64,000 bases of DNA from Amorphophallus konjac. Lineage: Eukaryota; Streptophyta; Magnoliopsida; Alismatales; Araceae. The first letter of the stretch is position 1; every line of letters starts with the position of its first letter. A model generated the notes under the pieces. It was not told the DNA's origin, searched no databases, and saw only the letters and a list, made by a program, of their open reading frames with translations. The DNA lies in assembly GCA_022559845.1 (NCBI GenBank), contig CM040125.1, forward strand, positions 199,122,102 to 199,186,101, read 5' to 3'. Of the stretch, positions 51,425 to 62,084 are shown piece by piece. The position numbers were made by a program, and so were the translations under genes.

Positions 51425-53426
51425 ATGGAGGGCGAATCTTCCCACTCCTCGAAGAGAAGCAGATCCAGCGGTAGCAGTTCCAGGAAACTCTTAGACCTCG
51501 AAGGGCAGTTCAGCGAGCGGACCCAGTCGCAACTCGTAAGTTGAGCTTTCCTGCCCTTTTCTCATTCTTTCTTCCTTCCTCTTGACAACACCCTTCTCCA
51601 TTTCTTATGCACGCACAGAGTGTGATGAAATCACACATTTCATGGGAGTTAGCAGTGGCCGCATACAAGGGTCTCCCAGATTTTCAGAAGGCCAGGCTAG
51701 ACGTGATGGGATTTGGTGCCTTTCTTCGGATCAAGCCGATCTAACTCGACCTAGCCCTTATCCAAGCCTTGTGCGAAAGACGGGACCCAGTAAGTCGGGC
51801 ATTCCTGATGCCATGTGGGCACATGGTGCCCAGTCTAGAAGATGTGGTCCGAATCACGAGCCTCAAAGTGGATGGTGAGGCAGTGACCGGTGTCACCTAT
51901 GCGGATTACCGAGAAGGCGCCCAGAAGCTACTGGGGTTGGACTTAGACATTCGGAAGCACAGATCAGTAGCTAGGGCGTCTATCATGGGGGCATTAGGGC
52001 TCACTGATACTCGTCGACGGGACGACGAGTCCTCGGAAGAATTTATGGAGAGGATGGAAAGGGGATGTCGTGCTGTGTTTTGCACAGATTTTGACAATTG
52101 GGAGAGATCTAATATGGATTTGAGGAGATTTCTCCTCTTTTTCCTGGGGAGATTGATATTGAGCTCGAAAGGAGACGGCATCCATTATCGTTTCCTAGGG
52201 CTGCTATCTGACCTCGAAAGAGTAGGACAGTACGCCTGGGGAGCTGCCATGCTAGCGCACTTGTTTACGGGCCTGTCCCAAGAGGCAGATCGTGAGATGA
52301 CTGTGGGTGGGTTCACACCACTTATCCATGTATTTTTTTATTTTATTTATATATTTTTGTGTTTATTTGTAATAGTCCACTTGAGGCATTGACGGCATAT
52401 GATGATGTTGCTGTGGAGCTATTATTACCTCCCAATGGGGAGAGCTCGGCATTGGCGACCAGCGATGGTGCCGTTAGCCAGGCGGTGGCAACCGATCATG
52501 GGTGCAACGCCTGTAACCTACCAGCTGATGGTGCTAAGGCGCGAGCTACAGGAATTCCCTGCAGCGATGGTGGGATTTTTTTTTATTATTTTATTTTTTA
52601 TTTTTTTGTTATATATATATATATATTTTCTAACCAGCTAAACGGGTATGTACAACCTCACCTAGGTAAACTGGAGACCCTACTCAGGCATGGTCGATGC
52701 CGATCAACCATGGGTTTTAACAAGTCACGCCCGGTTCGGACGGGAATTATGGATACACTGCCTAAATGAAATCGAGCCGCTTCGGCTACGATTGGTTATG
52801 AGGACCCTTGGGCTGGCCCAGGAATGGGTGGATACGACTGCGCCACCTCGTGTTGGAAGAAAGACACGGGGACCGGCAACTTGCGTTGATTGGCGTGTGC
52901 GGTTCCCGGAACAGTATGAAGACTGGCAACGAGGTGGCACAATCGTGGAATCACATGCGCAGGATAGTGAAGAATATTTGCATCTGTATAAGGCAATGTA
53001 CGTAGAGCGGCTCCAACCCCGGGGACTTGTGGAGGTGGGTCTCCTTTTTCCTCTTTTCTCCTTTCCTCCTCTCCTCTCTGTGGATGCTGACTCCTATGGT
53101 TGCAGGATGTCTGTGATACCATGATAGCGGACTTGCGATCACGCCTGGCAGAAACGGAGCAATAATTGGGCGACACACGTGGAGCCTTGAGCGCTTCGAT
53201 AGGTGTATGGACAATGCGCACTCCTAATTAAAACTCTAGATTGATGCCGTTCGGCCGCTAATTTTCATCCCTTGTGGTTTATAGCGCGCTCAGATCGACG
53301 CGGCTTCGTCAGCGATGGGAGGAGGCGGTGTCTCTTCCAGCTTATGGATCCCCGCCTTAGAACTTGATTTGCTTCGCAAGCAACTTGCTCGGACTACGCA
53401 GCGTGTCGCGGAGGCAGAAGGAATGC

Positions 53427-56009
53427 TGATGTGACACCGAACCTTGGACCTATTTTCAAGCATTCAAGTTGAGCAGCGGACTCACACTAGCGAACTCACC
53501 CGTTTGGTGCACACTTGTGCCCGTTGGCAACTAAGCGATGTGGGAGAGGGTCCGAGGCGGGACCATGAAGCTCCAATGGTTGGCTAGCTTGTGGAGAACC
53601 CCAAATGGGCCTAGGATGCCCAAACCATGGGCGGCCAGCACACCAAGGGTGTGGGTTTAGTGGGTTCACTCTCAACTCGCCCGCGGTGGTCACTCACGGA
53701 CCTAGCAAGTTGGGCCGAGCTCTCACTCTCCGTCCGACGCAGTACTAGCAATAATACTAAGCTAAGCAAGTGATTAAACCAAGCAAGAGAGGGACTGAGG
53801 CTCACCTAGCCGGCGTGAAGACGCCGACTCCGGCCGGAGACGAGGGCGAGCCGGGAGGCGAGGGTATACACCCGATCGCCGCGGCGATGTAGCTTGAACC
53901 TGAAATTGAAAGAATTACACCACTACACCTCACGCAGGAGGGATGAACTTGGGGTGGGGATTATTCTTATTACATTCAAAACTACCTCCACGCAGGGAGG
54001 GGCCTTCAGCCGGCCAAGCGGGGTGGGGTTTTATGCAAAGGAAAAGCCGATCTTCCGAGTCCGCCGGTTCTGCCAATCTGCAGGTCTGCAGGATAGGGTG
54101 TCGCTGTTGACACTGCCACGGGCTCCACGGGGCTCCAAACTTGACGAAACCACTGCCAAAAGTTCCTCAGCTGACAGGGGATGAAGCTTGAATTTTTGGG
54201 GAAGCTTTGAGTCTCGGGGCTGACTGCACCGGCGACTGGAACAGGACACCACCGTCTGGTCTCTGGCTGGTATCGGGCTGAAGCAGTAGGTTGCAGAAGT
54301 CACTGTGGGCTCTCCCGGACTCCGATTGGAATGAAACTAGCGGTGACGCGAACTTGGTCGGAGTAGCTTCGAGCAGGAGTTGACGGGGATGCAATCCGAT
54401 GTCAGTGGAGAGAGGAGTGACCGGAGAAATGAAGACTGATCTAACCTGGGACCACAGGGGCAGTCTGCCCTCTCCGACGAAGAAAATTGGAACAGAGGGT
54501 TCCAGAGGTCGATTGAGTCCCTTCTTCTAGGAGGTGGCAGCTAGCTGGAAGTAGTTTCTCCCCTCCAAAAATGGCGCTCAGAGCCTTCACGAGCTGGCTG
54601 TGGCAGAGTCTGGAACCGGGATGGTTGGTTCTGCCTCTGTCTGGTGCAGAACCATGTGACTGGATGCAGGGGGTGCCACGATTGCTACCGAGCTCTGATT
54701 GAGGCGAGACTTGAACCGTTGGAACCGTGGTCAAGTCTTCTTTCTTTCGGACTTGACAGCGATGTCGGAAGATGTTGGAGTATACCGGGACGAACAGATG
54801 AGCAGAGGGATGTCGGTTCTGGCTCCTGAAAACTGACCTGATGCCTTGGAGTAGAAAATTCGTAACTTCTGATGCCGATATCCAAATGCAGCTCTGCTTC
54901 TTGAGGATTAAAGAGGACTTGAGAGGGAAGATTTCTTCTGAAGAACACTTGATCTGAATCCCAAAGGGTTTGCCGTGGTTGAGCTTCCAATCACGTTCTG
55001 GTTCCTTGCCTGGGGTCTCCTGCGCAGTCGAGGGAGAATGGATGCTGCGGACTGCTCGGAGCTCGGATGCTGACGAAACCGCCTCGCCTGGAAAGCTCTC
55101 TGGAAGACCTTTCCAGAGATGTAGGCCTTGCTACTTGAATCTTCAAGTAACGGTCGTGGCTGCTTCTGCAACTCGTTGTAGTTCTGCTGCCTGAAACAGA
55201 GATAGAATGAGGAGATGTGCAAGGGGAGAGCAAGGGAGAGGGGGGGTGAAATTGGTTTGACCAAGGGGAGGTGGGGGACGAATTTGGGAGCTTGGGGGTG
55301 GGGGAGATGGAGGGGCACAGCCCTAGGGAGAGGGAAATTCGCATTTGGGCTTTGGGAGGGGTTAATTCAGCCTTGGGAAGGTGGTGGGGTGCTTTGGAAA
55401 GTGGAAAGGTGCCTAGGAGAAGGGGTTTCCACCTAGGGGTTGGAGGGGGAGTTGAATGAGTGCATGGGGAAGGGGAAGGGGCCTTAATGAGGGGTGAATG
55501 GGGAGGAGAGAGAGTGAATTTCGAAATTGGGGTGGGGAGGAGAGAGAGAGAGGGGGTACAACCCACTTAGAGAGAGTGATAGTAAGAGAGAGAGAGAGAG
55601 AGGGAGATATTGAGAGGGAGATGGCAAATGCTTTTCAATATTCATCAAAAGTTGTTACAAATGAGAGAGGGGTGGGGTATTTATAGACTCCATAATTTTC
55701 CTAAGACCAAACTGACCCTGACAAACTAACTAAAGACCACACAGTCCAAGGGAGGGGCGCCCCTGGGCCTAGCCCAATGGATTGGGCCCATTAACCTATC
55801 TAACCAACATAATGACTCAATACTTAGGAAAATGACTCAACTACCTAGGTACATGACTCAAAATAAAGGGAAAATTACATGATAATGACTCAAAGAAAAT
55901 GTGAAGATTACATGACTAGTCTCAAAAATACATGACAAATATAATGGTGCTTGCCGTCGAACAATCCGAGTCTGGAAAAAGAGTGGAGGGGCAAGGGATG
56001 CCCTCATCA
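53427..56009 (-). repeat. 3' LTR of element 2
   Basis: Minus strand opens TGATGAGGGC and closes GGTGTCACATCA. TATA-like CTATAAATA at 55678-55686 (minus). GA-rich tract at 55550-55620. Confidence 0.94.
53811..53826 (-). other. Conserved stem-loop in the element 2 LTR
   Basis: Stem CGGCGT / ACGCCG around GAAG, in the same context (before GGAGACGAGGGCGAG) as the element 1 hairpin, whose stem sequence is different. Second copy at 59294-59309. Confidence 0.6.
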
Positions 56010-56316
56010 TACCCCCGGGGTGGGGAAAACTCGACTCCGTCGAGTATGGGTCCACCAGGGAAGTAGTGCATCGAACTGCAGCTCGGGGCGATCCACGATC
56101 TCCATACTCAACCCGCGACTCTAGTCGGGGAACGGTGCTTCAGTCGACAAAGTGACTCGGTCATACCCTCATGCTGGTGATGGGATCTTGCTTGCCTAGT
56201 ATTGCCGCTGTGTGCTCACGTCGGGCTCTCAGGCTATTTGTGGTGGCACTCCGAGGGTGTCTCTCACAAGGGTAGGTGTAAGCTGGAGGCACTCACTAGG
56301 ATCCACCGCGGTGCCC

Positions 56317-58857
56317 TTATAGGGTGCTAGATCCGCCACATGAGAAATGGGGAGAATCCCAAAACTCTTTTGAAAGTTCAACCCATAAGCCGGGTTGCCA
56401 AAAGTCACTCAGAACTTGGCAAGGTCCAAGTCCTCGTGCCCTCAATTTGGAGGTGACCCTAGGGTAGAGCCACTCCAAAGTCATCATCGTCAAGTTACCA
56501 ACTTGGAATTCCAAGTGGCGCTCACGAGTTTTTGCTCGCTTGTTGTGAATCTCACCGCTTGTTGCTTGATACTTGATTGAATGCATATGCCATGTACTAT
56601 GACGCGGTGTGAGTTGACAATGTATGGTATGCAAAGGGGGTCCAGGACAACCACATATAGACCTATCATGCATTGATGGTATGAAGACTTTGAAGGATTT
56701 GGGAGGACCAGGGCATCCATAGGTGTCCCTCTTGTGAGTGAGTGTGATGAATGTTGGAGGATCCGAACATCCATGAATGCTCCTAACATGCTTGAGATTT
56801 ATGATGAATGATGGTGGACCATGACAACCAAATCTTGACCACTCATATTTTCTTCTTGACATGTGGGTGATATGGATGAATGTACCCGACGGACTAATCA
56901 TGCCAAGCGGTGTGATGTGCCAAGACATATGAACTCCTTTCCCAAAGATGACTTCCTTATGTGGGATGGTGGGGTGGTCTTTGAGCTTCCACTCAAAAGG
57001 GTCGAAGGGATCTAGGTAGGTGGATATAGGGTGGGTCATTTCCTCAATCCCGAGGTGTTTGTTGTCTAAGGTCAATGCTCTCATGGTGTAACCCGATTCC
57101 AGGAAGGGAGGAGTTTGGGTCAACATGGGTGGTATGGGTAGGGTGAGGTGAGTGGTGAATAGGGGGAGAGGGTCACATGGAGATTTAGGCTCCCATAGAA
57201 AAGGGTCAAAGGGATCATGGTAAGGGTCACCTAGGTAGGGGTACTCCGTGTTCTTAAGGACCTCAAATGGTGAGTCATCCTCCTCCAAGATAATTGGGCC
57301 AAGGTTGCTAATGGGTTGGCCAATCAAAGCACTTGGGATCTCAATGGTTGGGGAGTAGACTATGATAGGTTCTTCCTCCATGGGAAGAAGGAGGATGATC
57401 TCACTAGTAACTTGGCCATTAGTATAGATGGAAGTGATGGAGCCAATTGTGGGATATGCTAGGCTAATGGTGTTAGTTTCGGGCGGCCTCATGGCTAGCA
57501 TATTGGTCAAGTGAATTTGCCCATGTAGGTAGTTCACTAAGTCTCCCAAATCTTCCATACAATAGGAAGTTTGATAAGTGACATGTGGCTGAATGGGAAT
57601 GATTTGAGATTGATATCCCATAGGTAGGTGGCATGGTTGTGAACTAGGAATGGTGAGACTTTTCTTGAGCCATTGGAGTATGGACTTATCTATGGTGAGG
57701 TTGGGTGTCTCTAGAGGATCTAGGCTAGGGGTGTGTGAGTTGTTTGGCCTTTGGATTTCCTCTATGTTGGGAGGTGGATCCGGAGGGGCATCTTTTTCCA
57801 CTTGGGTGGGTGTGGGGGTTGCAACTTCTATTGCTAATGGAGTAGGGGGATCTATGGTGGGTGGTTTGGTGATAGCTAGCGTATGACACTCCCGGGGTGG
57901 TGAATAAGCATGGGCTTGGGTTGGGCTAGGAAGGGGAAGTAGAGGAGGCCTAGGTTGGGGAACGATTGGTGTAGGAAGTGGGAGGTGGGTTGGGTGAGGG
58001 GTTTTGGGTTTTGGGGTGGTGGCCATTATGGGCCTTGGTGGAGGGGTGGACATGGTGTCCACATGGTTTTTAATGGTGAGGGTTGGATGAGTGGTGGTCA
58101 CCATGGAGGGAATTGGGTCGGTTAGGGGTCTCTTGCCCTTGGGATCATTTGGGGTGGAAGTGGGGGCTAAAGGGGCTTGACTAGTGTAGGTTAGGGAAGG
58201 GGGTTTTGGTTGGGGTGTGGGGGACCTCATGGGGTTAGGTGGGGAGGTGGAGGTCTTAGGTACTTGGGTTTTAGTGATAAGGGTTTGGACGGGTGGGGTG
58301 GGAGGAGTGGGAGTGCTCCTTGGGTTTTGGTGATCCGAGTGAGAAGGGGACACATATCTAGCCCTTAGTTGATCCTTCATGTCCTCCCATGTGGTGAGGG
58401 GAGCTTCCCGTCTAATTATCCTTAAGCCCTCAATTTTACACCAATGAGTTTGAGCCCTTTTGGTTAGTTGCATTTTGGCAACCCATGCTTTTTCATCCTT
58501 GGAAATATGATACCAATTGAAGTATTGGTCCATTGTAGCTTCCCAATCTAAATATTTGCTAGGAGAGGTCCCATCAAAGGTGGGAAGTGGGAAAGGGGCC
58601 ATCCTATCGTCCGTCCTTGGGGCGGGCCTATTTTTTCCAAGTTGGTCGAGTCGGCCCGATATGTTATCAAGCCGCTCATTGGCATAGGTCAAGGCTTTCA
58701 TGAAGTAGTTGATATGGCCCGGGAAGTTATGGGTGTTAGTGGTAGGCATCTTTTGGTGACTTGGACTTATGGAGTGGGCCGATTGGTAAGGTCGATATGA
58801 GGTGGCCATATTAGGGGACAAGAGTGATGCATTTGAAGACTCTAAATGCTTAGACAT
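56317..58857 (-). CDS. Gag - GCPGPP repeat - integrase C-terminal protein of element 2 (846 aa)
   Basis: ATG at 58857, about 40 nt after the primer site. Residues ~86-168 are the Gag domain (LPTFDGTSPSKYLDWE ... TTWEDMKDQLRARY). ~170-350 is Pro-rich. DPFDPF motifs lie at ~550 and ~618. ~673-742 has four GCxGPP-like units (FGCHGPP, HGCSDPP, YGCPGPP, CGCPGPP). ~775-815 matches the integrase C-terminus of element 1 (RHLEFQVGN). The frame then drifts to an unrelated tail and the chromodomain is not readable. A DPYSTES tail-like segment shared with element 1 occurs at about 56030-56050. Protein-level likeness to element 1 despite different LTRs implies coding selection in the lineage. Confidence 0.82.
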   Translation of the reverse strand: MSKHLESSNASLLSPNMATSYRPYQSAHSISPSHQKMPTTNTHNFPGHINYFMKALTYANERLDNISGRLDQLGKNRPAPRTDDRMAPFPLPTFDGTSPSKYLDWEATMDQYFNWYHISKDEKAWVAKMQLTKRAQTHWCKIEGLRIIRREAPLTTWEDMKDQLRARYVSPSHSDHQNPRSTPTPPTPPVQTLITKTQVPKTSTSPPNPMRSPTPQPKPPSLTYTSQAPLAPTSTPNDPKGKRPLTDPIPSMVTTTHPTLTIKNHVDTMSTPPPRPIMATTPKPKTPHPTHLPLPTPIVPQPRPPLLPLPSPTQAHAYSPPRECHTLAITKPPTIDPPTPLAIEVATPTPTQVEKDAPPDPPPNIEEIQRPNNSHTPSLDPLETPNLTIDKSILQWLKKSLTIPSSQPCHLPMGYQSQIIPIQPHVTYQTSYCMEDLGDLVNYLHGQIHLTNMLAMRPPETNTISLAYPTIGSITSIYTNGQVTSEIILLLPMEEEPIIVYSPTIEIPSALIGQPISNLGPIILEEDDSPFEVLKNTEYPYLGDPYHDPFDPFLWEPKSPCDPLPLFTTHLTLPIPPMLTQTPPFLESGYTMRALTLDNKHLGIEEMTHPISTYLDPFDPFEWKLKDHPTIPHKEVIFGKGVHMSWHITPLGMISPSGTFIHITHMSRRKYEWSRFGCHGPPSFIINLKHVRSIHGCSDPPTFITLTHKRDTYGCPGPPKSFKVFIPSMHDRSICGCPGPPLHTIHCQLTPRHSTWHMHSIKYQATSGEIHNKRAKTRERHLEFQVGNLTMMTLEWLYPRVTSKLRARGLGPCQVLSDFWQPGLWVELSKEFWDSPHFSCGGSSTL

Positions 58858-58895
58858 GCCCTAGGACCAACTTGATAGAGACAAGTTGTGAACTT

Positions 58896-58907
58896 GCTCT
58901 GATACCA
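58896..58907 (-). promoter_or_regulatory. Primer binding site of element 2 (initiator Met tRNA)
   Basis: TGGTATCAGAGC on the minus strand, two bases from the LTR, as in element 1. Confidence 0.93.
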
Positions 58908-58909
58908 CT

Positions 58910-61492
58910 TGATGTGACACCGAACCTTGGACCTATTTTCAAGCATTCAAGTTGAGCAGCGGACTCACACTAGCGAACTCACCCGTTTGGTGCACACTTG
59001 TGCCCGTTGGCAACTAAGCGATGTGGGAGAGGGTCCGAGGCGGGACCATGAAGCTCCAATGGTTGGCTAGCTTGTGAAGAACCCCAAATGGGCCTAGGAT
59101 GCCCAAACCATGGGCGGCCAGCACACCAAGGGTGTGGGTTTAGTGGGTTCACTCTCAACTCGCCCGCGGTGGTCACTCACGGACCTAGCAAGTTGGGCCG
59201 AGCTCTCACTCTCCGTCCGACGCAGTACTAGCAATAATACTAAGCTAAGCAAGTGATTAAACCAAGCAAGAGAGGGACTGAGGCTCACCTAGCCGGCGTG
59301 AAGACGCCGACTCTGGCCGGAGACGAGGGCGAGCCGGGAGGCGAGGGTATACACCCGATCGCCGCGGCGATGTAGCTTGAACCTGAAATTGAAAGAATTA
59401 CACCACTACACCTCACGCAGGAGGGATGAACTTGGGGTGGGGATTATTCTTATTACATTCAAAACTACCTCCACGCAGGGAGGGGCCTTCAGCCGGCCAA
59501 GCGGGGTGGGGTTTTATGCAAAGGAAAAGCCGATCTTCCGAGTCCGCCGGTTCTGCCAATCTGCAGGTCTGCAGGATAGGGTGTCGCTGTTGACACTGCC
59601 ACGGGCTCCACGGGGCTCCAAACTTGACGAAACCACTGCCAAAAGTTCCTCAGCTGACAGGGGATGAAGCTTGAATTTTTGGGGAAGCTTTGAGTCTCGG
59701 GGCTGACTGCACCGGCGACTGGAACAGGACACCACCGTCTGGTCTCTGGCTGGTATCGGGCTGAAGCAGTAGGTTGCAGAAGTCACTGTGGGCTCTCCCG
59801 GACTCCGATTGGAATGAAACTAGCGGTGACGCGAACTTGGTCGGAGTAGCTTCGAGCAGGAGTTGACGGGGATGCAATCCGATGTCAGTGGAGAGAGGAG
59901 TGACCGGAGAAATGAAGACTGATCTAACCTGGGACCACAGGGGCAGTCTGCCCTCTCCGACGAAGAAAATTGGAACAGAGGGTTCCAGAGGTCGATTGAG
60001 TCCCTTCTTCTAGGAGGTGGCAGCTAGCTGGAAGTAGTTTCTCCCCTCCAAAAATGGCGCTCAGAGCCTTCACGAGCTGGCTGTGGCAGAGTCTGGAACC
60101 GGGATGGTTGGTTCTGCCTCTGTCTGGTGCAGAACCATGTGACTGGATGCAGGGGGTGCCACGATTGCTACCGAGCTCTGATTGAGGCGAGACTTGAACC
60201 GTTGGAACCGTGGTCAAGTCTTCTTTCTTTCGGACTTGACGGAGATGTCGGAAGATGTTGGAGTATACCGGGACGAACAGATGAGCAGAGGGATGTCGGT
60301 TCTGGCTCCTGAAAACTGACCTGATGCCTTGGAGTAGAAAATTCGTAACTTCTGATGCCGATATCCAAATGCAGCTCTGCTTCTTGAGGATTAAAGAGGA
60401 CTTGAGAGGGAAGATTTCTTCTGAAGAACACTTGATCTGAATCCCAAAGGGTTTGCCGTGGTTGAGCTTCCAATCACGTTCTGGTTCCTTGCCTGGGGTC
60501 TCCTGCGCAGTCGAGGGAGAATGGATGCTGCGGACTGCTCGGAGCTCGGATGCTGACGAAACCGCCTCGCCTGGAAAGCTCTCTGGAAGACCTTTCCAGA
60601 GATGTAGGCCTTGCTACTTGAATCTTCAAGTAACGGTCGTGGCTGCTTCTGCAACTCGTTGTAGTTCTGCTGCCTGAAACAGAGATAGAATGAGGAGATG
60701 TGCAAGGGGAGAGCAAGGGAGAGGGGGGGTGAAATTGGTTTGACCAAGGGGAGGTGGGGGACGAATTTGGGAGCTTGGGGGTGGGGGAGATGGAGGGGCA
60801 CAGCCCTAGGGAGAGGGAAATTCGCATTTGGGCTTTGGGAGGGGTTAATTCAGCCTTGGGAAGGTGGTGGGGTGCTTTGGAAAGTGGAAAGGTGCCTAGG
60901 AGAAGGGGTTTCCACCTAGGGGTTGGAGGGGGAGTTGAATGAGTGCATGGGGAAGGGGAAGGGGCCTTAATGAGGGGTGAATGGGGAGGAGAGAGAGTGA
61001 ATTTCGAAATTGGGGTGGGGAGGAGAGAGAGAGAGGGGGTACAACCCACTTAGAGAGAGTGATAGTAAGAGAGAGAGAGAGAGAGGGAGATATTGAGAGG
61101 GAGATGGCAAATGCTTTTCAATATTCATCAAAAGTTGTTACAAATGAGAGAGGGGTGGGGTATTTATAGACTCCATAATTTTCCTATGACCAAACTGACC
61201 CTGACAAACTAACTAAAGACCACACAGTCCAAGGGAGGGGCGCCCCTGGGCCTAGCCCAATGGATTGGGCCCATTAACCTATCTAACCAACATAATGACT
61301 CAATACTTAGGAAAATGACTCAACTACCTAGGTACATGACTCAAAATAAAGGGAAAATTACATGATAATGACTCAAAGAAAATGTGAAGATTACATGACT
61401 AGTCTCAAAAATACATGACAAATATAATGGTGCTTGCCGTCGAACAATCCGAGTCTGGAAAAAGAGTGGAGGGGCAAGGGATGCCCTCATCA
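58910..61492 (-). repeat. 5' LTR of element 2
   Basis: Same length as the 3' LTR and about 99.8% identical. TATA-like box at about 61161-61169 (minus). Confidence 0.94.
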
Positions 61493-62084
61493 AATGCTCT
61501 CTATACATGTAAGAATTTCAGTGTTGAGTTCTCCTTGTTTATACCTTGCCACATATCTGAGATAGTATATCTGGCAGGAAAAGGAGACGCGAGAGGTACT
61601 TGCCCATGCTGCACAGAGAGAGGCTAGGATAGCAGAGCTGGAGGAGGAATTGCGGCGTCGTCCTGATGACGATTCTTCCAGGGATGCCATGGAGCTGAGA
61701 ATCACCCTTCAATTGGAGAGGGAAGACCATGAGAGAGAACGGGCAGAGAAAGAGAGGGATAGAGAAAGAGAGAGAGCCGACAAATTGGCTGAAAGGGAGG
61801 AGCGAAGGGTCATGGAGGTCCAGTTGTTCGAACTCCGAATCAGCCTTGGCCTCGCTGAACAATGGCTGAGAGATGGTGAGGAGCGCTACCAAAGAGCACG
61901 AGAGCGTGGCTTTCGTGTCAGTAGCTCCTTTGCTGCTCCCACGGATCAGTGCCAGGGTGTGGGAATGGGAAGAGGTGTACAGAGCGGTAGAAGTACCACT
62001 TTTCGTAGTTGGGTAGCACCCTTGAGGGCGTTTTACCCGGAGGGTGGCGGGACAAGTAATGTAGAGAGAGAAGATGGAACTTAA

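Larger units (their letters stand above)
53427..61492 (-). mobile_element. Element 2: complete, very young non-autonomous chromovirus derivative (8066 bp), TSD AATGC
   Basis: Two 2583-bp LTRs with TGATG...CATCA ends, differing at about five positions by eye, flanked by AATGC at 53422-53426 and 61493-61497. Minus strand: 5' LTR, initiator-Met primer site, one 846-codon ORF, 3' LTR. It has the same layout as element 1 but a different LTR sequence apart from short conserved blocks, so it is a sister family. The near-identity of its LTRs makes it the most recent insertion in the window. Confidence 0.94.
51425..62084 (+). pseudogene. PMD gene delta: least decayed PMD plus coiled-coil copy, split by element 2
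   Basis: Exons: 51425-51535 (37 codons, MEGESSHSSKRSRSSGSSSR), 51619-~52320, 52411-52569, 52666-53034, 53106-~53200, 53285-53426 joined to 61498-61508, and 61578-62084. The sites match beta exon for exon and most junctions are phase 0. The PMD reads FLMPCGHMVPSLEDVVRI, GDGIHYRFLGLLSDLERVG, WSYYYLPMGRAR, WIHCLNEIEPLRLRLVMRTL. The final exon is an uninterrupted Glu/Arg coiled coil (169 codons with stop). Defects: TAA 51742, TAA 53163, no AG before exon 3, and element 2 inside exon 6. AATAAAA follows at about 62110. Confidence 0.8.

Noticed and set aside
54991..55566. 191-aa frame in the element 2 LTR (also 60474-61049), and 120-aa frames in the element 1 LTR
   Set aside because: Pro/Ser-rich low-complexity frames inside LTRs, identical only because the LTRs are identical. 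No conservation between the two families.
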